DNA from: Mesorhizobium sp. dw_380
Lineage (GTDB): Bacteria > Pseudomonadota > Alphaproteobacteria > Rhizobiales > Rhizobiaceae
Direction: 5' to 3'
Assembly (NCBI RefSeq): GCF_018588885.1
Contig: NZ_JAFFIW010000041.1
Location: forward strand, 1-54,548
DNA length: 54,548 bases
Shown here: piece by piece, positions 49,513 through 54,548 of the stretch
Layout: the number at the start of each line of letters is the position of its first letter
Numbering within the stretch: position 1 is the first letter of the stretch
The notes under the pieces: model-generated
Database searches by the model: none
The model's input: only the letters and a program-made list of their open reading frames with translations
What the model was told of the DNA's origin: nothing
Translations under genes and position numbers: made by a program

Positions 49513-51207
49513 TCATTGGGTTGCCACCACCATTGGCGCCGCGCGCTGGTTGAGCAGTGCCACGATCTCGTTTCTCATGCCGAAGGCCTCGACGGCGCCA
49601 TCGCGCAACAGAAGGATCTTGTCGACATTCGCCAGGGTCGAGGGCCGGTGCGAGACGATGATCACGGTGCTGCCACGGCGCTTGAGCTCGATCGCACAGT
49701 CGCTCAGCGCACGGTCGCCATCGGCATCGAGATTGGAACTCGGTTCGTCGAGAATGATCAGTTTCGGCATTCCAAACACCGCCCGGGCCAGAGCAATCCG
49801 TTGCCGATATCCTCCCGACAGCACCGCGCCGCCCTCGCCGATCTGGGTCTCATAGCCCTGCGGCAGACGGATGATCATATCGTGCACGCCGGCGAGCCGC
49901 GCGGCCTCGATCACCTCTTGGTCGACATTGGTCTTGAAGCGCCCGATGTTGGCGGCAACCGTATCGGAGAACAGTTCGATGTCTTGGGGCAGGTAGCCGA
50001 TGTGGTCGCCGAGCGCATCGTGGCCCCACTGCGACAGGTCGGCGCCGTCCAGCCTGACGGTGCCGCGGCTGGGCTGCATGACGCCGGCGAGGTTACGTGC
50101 CAGCGTTGACTTGCCGGCGCCCGAAGGGCCGACGATTCCGAGTGCCTCGCCCGCTTCCAGTCGAAATGATATGTCCCGCAGAAGCACTTTCTGCTGGCTT
50201 GGAATTGCATAGCTGACCTGCTCGACGGAGATCTTGCCGCTAGGCTTCGGCAGGTTGAACGATCTTTCGTTGCGCCCGCCCCCGTCGACCAGCTTCTCGA
50301 CCCTTGCCAGCGCCGCCCTGGCCAGGATCAGGGTGCGCCAGAGGCCGACGATCTGCTCGACAGGCTGCAACCCCCTGCCCAGCAGCAGACTCGCGGCGAA
50401 CATGGTACCGCCGGTGATTTGCCGTTCGATGACCAGATAGGCGCCAAGGCCGAGGATCAGCGATTGCATGGTGAGCCGCAGGAACCGGATAAGGCCCGAC
50501 ATCAAGGCGGCGCGGTCGCTTGCTTCCGCCTGTCGCCGCAGAGCCAGGTTGCGGTCGCGCCCCCAGCGGCGGATGAGGCCGTCGATCATACCCATGGCGC
50601 GAACGACTTCCGCGTTCCTGAGGCTCATCTCGGTAAAGTTATAGTTGGTCGTCGCGAGGTCGTTGGCCTGCTTCAGCGGCGAACGCACCAGATACTCGTT
50701 GAGCACGGCCATGGCGATCAGGAGCAGCGAGCAACCGAGCGCGAAGAAGCCGAGCCACGGATGCAGCAGGAAGATGATACCGACGTAGATAGGGGACCAT
50801 GGCAGGTCAAACAAAGCGTGGATGCCGCTGCCGGTGATCACCTGCCTGAACGTGTCGAAATCGCGGATAGGCTGGCTCGGCGAGGAGCCGGGCGACGGGG
50901 TTTCGACCGACGCGGCGAGGATCCTTGCCGAAAGCAGCCGGTCGAGCCGCGCGCTGGCACGCGTCAGGATCCAGGCGCGCACCAGGTCGAGGCCGGCCAG
51001 AGAAAGAAACGCCGCCAGCAACACCAGGGTCAGCATCACCAGCGTGGTTTCGCTGCCGCTGGTGACGACCCGGTCGTAGATCTGCAGCATGTAAAGCGGG
51101 GAGGCCAGGTAGAGCAGATTGATCGCCAGGCTGAATGCCGCCGCAACCAGAAAATAGCGGCGGCACGCCCGAAGCGCATCCTTCACAATTCGAGACTTGC
51201 TATCCAC
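49513..51207 (-). CDS. Type I secretion permease/ATPase (PrtD-like)
   Basis: A 564-aa ABC exporter half-molecule. The N-terminal membrane domain (about 20-300) carries LYLASPLYMLQIYDRVVTS, the PrtD-family signature. The nucleotide-binding domain has Walker A GPSGAGKST, Q-loop YLPQDIELF, signature LSGGYRQRIALARA (Tyr replaces the usual Gln), Walker B LIILDEPSSNLD and H-loop SHRP. There is no N-terminal peptidase or C39-like domain, so it exports proteins with uncleaved C-terminal signals. The large repeat protein upstream on the same strand is the probable cargo. Confidence 0.93.
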   Translation of the reverse strand: MDSKSRIVKDALRACRRYFLVAAAFSLAINLLYLASPLYMLQIYDRVVTSGSETTLVMLTLVLLAAFLSLAGLDLVRAWILTRASARLDRLLSARILAASVETPSPGSSPSQPIRDFDTFRQVITGSGIHALFDLPWSPIYVGIIFLLHPWLGFFALGCSLLLIAMAVLNEYLVRSPLKQANDLATTNYNFTEMSLRNAEVVRAMGMIDGLIRRWGRDRNLALRRQAEASDRAALMSGLIRFLRLTMQSLILGLGAYLVIERQITGGTMFAASLLLGRGLQPVEQIVGLWRTLILARAALARVEKLVDGGGRNERSFNLPKPSGKISVEQVSYAIPSQQKVLLRDISFRLEAGEALGIVGPSGAGKSTLARNLAGVMQPSRGTVRLDGADLSQWGHDALGDHIGYLPQDIELFSDTVAANIGRFKTNVDQEVIEAARLAGVHDMIIRLPQGYETQIGEGGAVLSGGYRQRIALARAVFGMPKLIILDEPSSNLDADGDRALSDCAIELKRRGSTVIIVSHRPSTLANVDKILLLRDGAVEAFGMRNEIVALLNQRAAPMVVATQ

Positions 51208-51274
51208 TTCCAGAACCCCACTCGATACCCGTCAGGCCAGGTGAGCCGCCGCTGCCGGCGTCCCTTTTTTTGGC

Positions 51275-54200
51275 TCACACCACGAAGTCGCTTGAAATTG
51301 CCCCACTGCCGATGCCTGTCAGCGCAAATTCCGCCGGATTGTACGAAACGACGGTGTGGCCTTGGCCGTCATCGGCAAGCTTGAAGCCGTTCGCATCATA
51401 GACGCCCATCAGATGCAGCGCGGTACCGTGGGTGCCGTCCGAAACGGTCAGCGTTCCGCCGCTGCCATCCTGGTTTGCCTCATAGACGGCCGTCGTTCCC
51501 GCACCGAACAGGATGTCGCCGAGGTCCAGCCTGTCGTCATTGGTGATGCCGCCGATCCGTCCGCTGTAATCGAAGGAATCGTCGAGTTGCAGCGTGCCGG
51601 CAGCGTCGTGCCCGAAGGTGACGTCCGTCGACGAAGCGGCGCCGAACTCGAGCTTCGAGAGATTGCCGATCGTGGCATCGCCATCGCCGGTGACCTGGCC
51701 GTGGATGACGATGTCACCGCCATTGGCCCAGAGCATGCCTGAATTCGCCACGCCGCCGGCGACCGTCAAGCCGCCCGACCCCGTTGCCTCAAGCGTTCCG
51801 GAGTTGGTGACGACGCTGCCACCGGTATCTATGACCAGGGCATTCGAGCCGGTGGCGATAATGGTGCCCTGGTTATCGAGGCTGAGCATGCCGCCGCCCA
51901 GCTGGCCGGCGCCCGAGATCGTGTTGTCGACATTGACCAGGGAGACGTCCGGTCCTGTGCCGGAGATCACGTTGGCGGCGCTGTCGGACAGCAGGATCTG
52001 CCCGCCACCCTGCAGGGTCACGCCATGCTGGATAACCTGCAGCAGCGTATCGCCGCCGGTCGAGTCGAGCGAGATGAGGCCGCTGTTGTTGATAATGCCG
52101 CTCAGCGGCAGCAACGCGCCGTCGCCGATCGTCATGGTGCCTGAATTGTTGACCACCGGTGTCTGGTCGAAGACGAAATTGCTTCCAGTCAGCGCGTTCG
52201 AGTGCACGCCGTCCAGCGTGATCGACTGTCCGTCGCCGAGCGTTATCACCGCGTTTCCGTTGGCGTCGTCGGCGATATGCGTCTGGAGGTCGGCAAAGTC
52301 CGCCAATCCGTTGTAGCCGATGAGGTCGATCTGGTCGGCCGCCGCATCGAAATTGTGCACCGTGTCGGCGCCGATCGGTTGCGAGAAGACGAAGAGATCG
52401 TTGCCGTGGGAGCCTGTCAGCACGTCGTCGCCGGACCAGGCAAAGATCGGAGAACCCGGCGCATAGGCCTCGACGTTGTCGGTGATCATGGCGAGCCCGG
52501 TCCCGCCGGCGGAATCGACCCAGGTTTGCGAAATATGCAGCGAGAGTGCGCCGGCGTAGTTCCCTGGCGTGGTGATGGCGAGCGTTGTGACATCATTGGT
52601 TTGCATCGACCAGGTGCCATCGAGGTTGTCGGTACCCTCGCTCAGCGTCCAACCCACGGGAACGCCGCTGATGGTGACGTTCACCGAGCCGATGTGATCC
52701 GCCGGGTTGGTCAAGCCGAGGTTGATGGCTTCGCCCGCGGTTCCTGCTGGAGCGAGATGTGCCTGACTGATGTTGGTCAGGGTGACTCCCACAAGGTCTA
52801 CCAAAATGTCATTTGCGACGTTCTGGCTGGTGCCGACCTGCTCAAAGACATAAGTATGCGCCGTTCCGCCGATGTTCGCCACGAATGCAACAGCTGCGCC
52901 TGTGCCAGTGGCTATATCGTTGTTGTGGAGGTACTGCACGACGGCTGCGACGTTGGCGGTGGACGATAGTGTTAGGGCTGACGCAAAGGTATTGGCGTCA
53001 TCGAACGTAATGATGCCATTCGTGATGGCATGTGATTTCACTGTTTGACCACCGATGGTCAATGTCGAATCACTGCCGTCAGTGCCGGCGGTATTACCCG
53101 TCACGTTTGTGACTGGGAGATTTAGAAAATCGTTAGTCCCCGTCGTAGTAAAGTCGGTAATGACATCATAGCCGGCAATCGTACCGGCGTCTCCAGAGCC
53201 TGCAGTAGTGCCCTTGGACTCCCCGCTGCCGACAGTAAAGGTGTCGGCACCTCCCCCGCCTGTCAGGGTGTCAGCACCGCCTCCGCCTGTGATGGTGTCA
53301 GCGCCGATGCCTGCTCCACCGTTGATCGTGTCATTGCCGGAACCGCCGGTCAGGGTGTCATCACCGCCGTTCCCGGAACTGCCGATGATATTGAAGGCTC
53401 CAGTCGTGACTGCGCTTGCGTTGACAATGAGGTCGCCTTGTCCTGTGATTCCCGATCCGTCGATCGTCAACGTGCCGTTGTTCTGGAAGGTCGATGCGAA
53501 GATGTACGTGTCGCTGTGATTTCCGCTGTTGGCATCGATCAGTACGAGCGATTCGAAGTTCGTGAGCAGCGTATTTCCCACCCCATCTCCAAACGTATGA
53601 GTGCCAAGACTCCCGTCGGTGATGGTCAGCGTATCGGTGCCGGTACCGCCGGTTATCTTGTCTCCATTGTTCAGAGTGGCATCTGTTCCATTTACATTGT
53701 TTGTGCCGGACGTGTAGAAAACGGTATCTGTGCCCGTCGTCAGCGTGAACGGATTTGGGCTGTTCACAGAGTTCACAGAAATTGCAATCGTGTCAGTGTC
53801 GGTTAGCGCTCCGGCGTCGCTAGTCGCGATCTGGATGGAAGCCGATCCGCTGAAGCCTGATGTTGGTGCGAAACTCAGTCCGTTCAGTGCAGCATTGATG
53901 GCGGCATCCGTGCCGCTGAACGTCATCGTGCCGTCAGATGTGCCGTCGCCGACTGTGAACAACAGGCCAGAAGTGCCGTTGAGCGTGATGGCCCCGTTGG
54001 CTGCGGTCAACGTCACTGTATGGCTGGTATTGTCCGGATCGGAAATGGTGATCGCGTTGCTGTTGGCCGTGCTGAACACCTGTGCCGTATTCGTGGTGGT
54101 TGTTTGTGCGGCTGGCACGCCGTTCACTGGCGCATCGTTGGCCCCATTGATGGTGACGGTGAGCACTGCGGTGTCGGTCAGGCTGCCGTCACTGACGGTG

Positions 54201-54547
54201 TAGTTGAACGTGTCCGTGGTCGTGCCGCCGGTGTTGAGCGCCTGCACCGTCAAGTCGTTCTCGTTGACCACGTAGGTGTAGCTGCCGTCTGCGGCAATCG
54301 TGAGCGTGCCGTGCGCGCCGACCAGGCCGACACCCAGCGAACCGGCCGTGCCGGCGCCTTCGGTGCCGCCGGTGCGGATCGCGCTGACCGTCAGGCCGGC
54401 GCTATCGACATCGCTGTCGTTGGTCAGCACGTTGCCGGAACCATTGTTGCCACCAGATCCGTTTAGCGTGCCACTCTTCTCGGTTGCCGCAATTGCACCC
54501 GCACTGGCGCTGGTGTCATTTGCCGCAACCGGCGCGTCGTTGGTGCC
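51275..54547 (-). CDS. Giant type I secreted RTX/VCBS surface protein, partial
   Basis: At least 1090 codons; the N-terminus lies beyond the window and the frame stays open to its edge. The visible part begins with a VCBS/cadherin-like unit (NVLTNDSDVDSAGLTV; DGSYTYVVNENDLTVQALN; NYTVSDGSLTDTAVLTVTI), then further beta-sandwich regions (ATSDAGALTDTDTIAISV). A calcium-binding GGxGxDxx run and a hydrophilic beta-rich C-terminal half (INNSGLISLDS, VVTNSGTLEATGSGGLTV) follow. It ends in SSDFVV, compatible with a C-terminal type I export signal. No Cys is seen, as is usual for exported repeat proteins. The adjacent ATPase and adaptor should secrete it; adhesion or biofilm is the likely use. Confidence 0.85.
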   Translation of the reverse strand, partial: GTNDAPVAANDTSASAGAIAATEKSGTLNGSGGNNGSGNVLTNDSDVDSAGLTVSAIRTGGTEGAGTAGSLGVGLVGAHGTLTIAADGSYTYVVNENDLTVQALNTGGTTTDTFNYTVSDGSLTDTAVLTVTINGANDAPVNGVPAAQTTTTNTAQVFSTANSNAITISDPDNTSHTVTLTAANGAITLNGTSGLLFTVGDGTSDGTMTFSGTDAAINAALNGLSFAPTSGFSGSASIQIATSDAGALTDTDTIAISVNSVNSPNPFTLTTGTDTVFYTSGTNNVNGTDATLNNGDKITGGTGTDTLTITDGSLGTHTFGDGVGNTLLTNFESLVLIDANSGNHSDTYIFASTFQNNGTLTIDGSGITGQGDLIVNASAVTTGAFNIIGSSGNGGDDTLTGGSGNDTINGGAGIGADTITGGGGADTLTGGGGADTFTVGSGESKGTTAGSGDAGTIAGYDVITDFTTTGTNDFLNLPVTNVTGNTAGTDGSDSTLTIGGQTVKSHAITNGIITFDDANTFASALTLSSTANVAAVVQYLHNNDIATGTGAAVAFVANIGGTAHTYVFEQVGTSQNVANDILVDLVGVTLTNISQAHLAPAGTAGEAINLGLTNPADHIGSVNVTISGVPVGWTLSEGTDNLDGTWSMQTNDVTTLAITTPGNYAGALSLHISQTWVDSAGGTGLAMITDNVEAYAPGSPIFAWSGDDVLTGSHGNDLFVFSQPIGADTVHNFDAAADQIDLIGYNGLADFADLQTHIADDANGNAVITLGDGQSITLDGVHSNALTGSNFVFDQTPVVNNSGTMTIGDGALLPLSGIINNSGLISLDSTGGDTLLQVIQHGVTLQGGGQILLSDSAANVISGTGPDVSLVNVDNTISGAGQLGGGMLSLDNQGTIIATGSNALVIDTGGSVVTNSGTLEATGSGGLTVAGGVANSGMLWANGGDIVIHGQVTGDGDATIGNLSKLEFGAASSTDVTFGHDAAGTLQLDDSFDYSGRIGGITNDDRLDLGDILFGAGTTAVYEANQDGSGGTLTVSDGTHGTALHLMGVYDANGFKLADDGQGHTVVSYNPAEFALTGIGSGAISSDFVV
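53226..53373 (-). repeat. RTX-type calcium-binding nonapeptide repeats
   Basis: About five GGxGxDxLx-like units are coded here: GGDDTLTGGSGNDTINGG, then GADTITGGGGADTLTGGGG and ADTFTVGSG. They form a calcium-folded beta roll and lie in mid-protein, not at the C-terminus. Confidence 0.75.
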
Positions 54548-54548
54548 G

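Noticed and set aside
1..54548. CRISPR arrays, tRNA, rRNA, transposases, phage genes
   Set aside because: None seen; the only tandem repeats are the coding repeats at 16729-16995 and the RTX/VCBS repeats.

Overview
The window comes from a high-G+C alphaproteobacterium of the order Hyphomicrobiales, most likely Mesorhizobium or a close relative. Three kinds of evidence point there: a dispersed rhizobial-type intergenic repeat (247-373); many small proteins typical of that order (DUF892, DUF2934, DUF6894, DUF1236, a 'plasmid stabilization' basic protein); and repeated GGAAC-N16/17-(C/G)GTT motifs that match the general-stress (EcfG) promoter of alphaproteobacteria. No rRNA, tRNA, CRISPR array, insertion sequence or phage gene was seen. 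The genus is inferred from protein flavour and was not checked by a search.

Layout. 1-17.5 kb is a stress and envelope region. It holds an SDR tail, a ferritin-like DUF892 protein, a HAD phosphatase/P-loop ATPase fusion, a Tat-exported PaoABC-type molybdenum aldehyde oxidoreductase, an EmrAB drug-efflux pair, and many small proteins and hydrolases. 17.5-20.5 kb has a PQQ-type sugar dehydrogenase with a DUF2231 membrane partner and a Crp/Fnr regulator. 20.9-27.7 kb is a leftward block: type III polyketide synthase, methyltransferase and FAD oxidoreductase, preceded by phosphoketolase and acetate kinase. 27.9-34.2 kb has a protein-isoaspartate methyltransferase/erythromycin-esterase fusion, more small stress proteins and an orphan nuoD. 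34.2-44.6 kb is a divergent catabolic locus: an Ehu-type amino-acid/compatible-solute ABC transporter with an FCD-GntR regulator on one side, and a metal-ligand-less M24 (creatinase/DoeA-like) hydrolase plus a four-subunit sarcosine oxidase on the other. 45.1-47.5 kb encodes a chimeric cytochrome c/molybdenum hydroxylase. 48.2-54.5 kb is a type I secretion system with a very large repeat protein running off the window end.

How the genes work together. Ten good EcfG-like promoter matches lie just upstream of unrelated small genes and operons, so much of 0.9-33 kb is probably one dispersed general-stress regulon covering oxidative defence, aldehyde detoxification, efflux and protein repair. The 34-44.6 kb locus reads as a self-contained import-cleave-demethylate pathway for an N-methylated or cyclic nitrogen compound. 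It is regulated from palindromes in the shared promoter region, and its substrate is not known. The polyketide block probably makes a methylated, oxidised or reduced phenolic or pyrone lipid. The type I secretion genes export the adjacent calcium-binding/VCBS-type surface protein.

Most unusual items: the cytochrome/molybdopterin chimera, which looks like an in-frame deletion fusion; the Ehu/M24/Sox catabolic locus; the methyltransferase-esterase and HAD-ATPase fusions; and the orphan nuoD.
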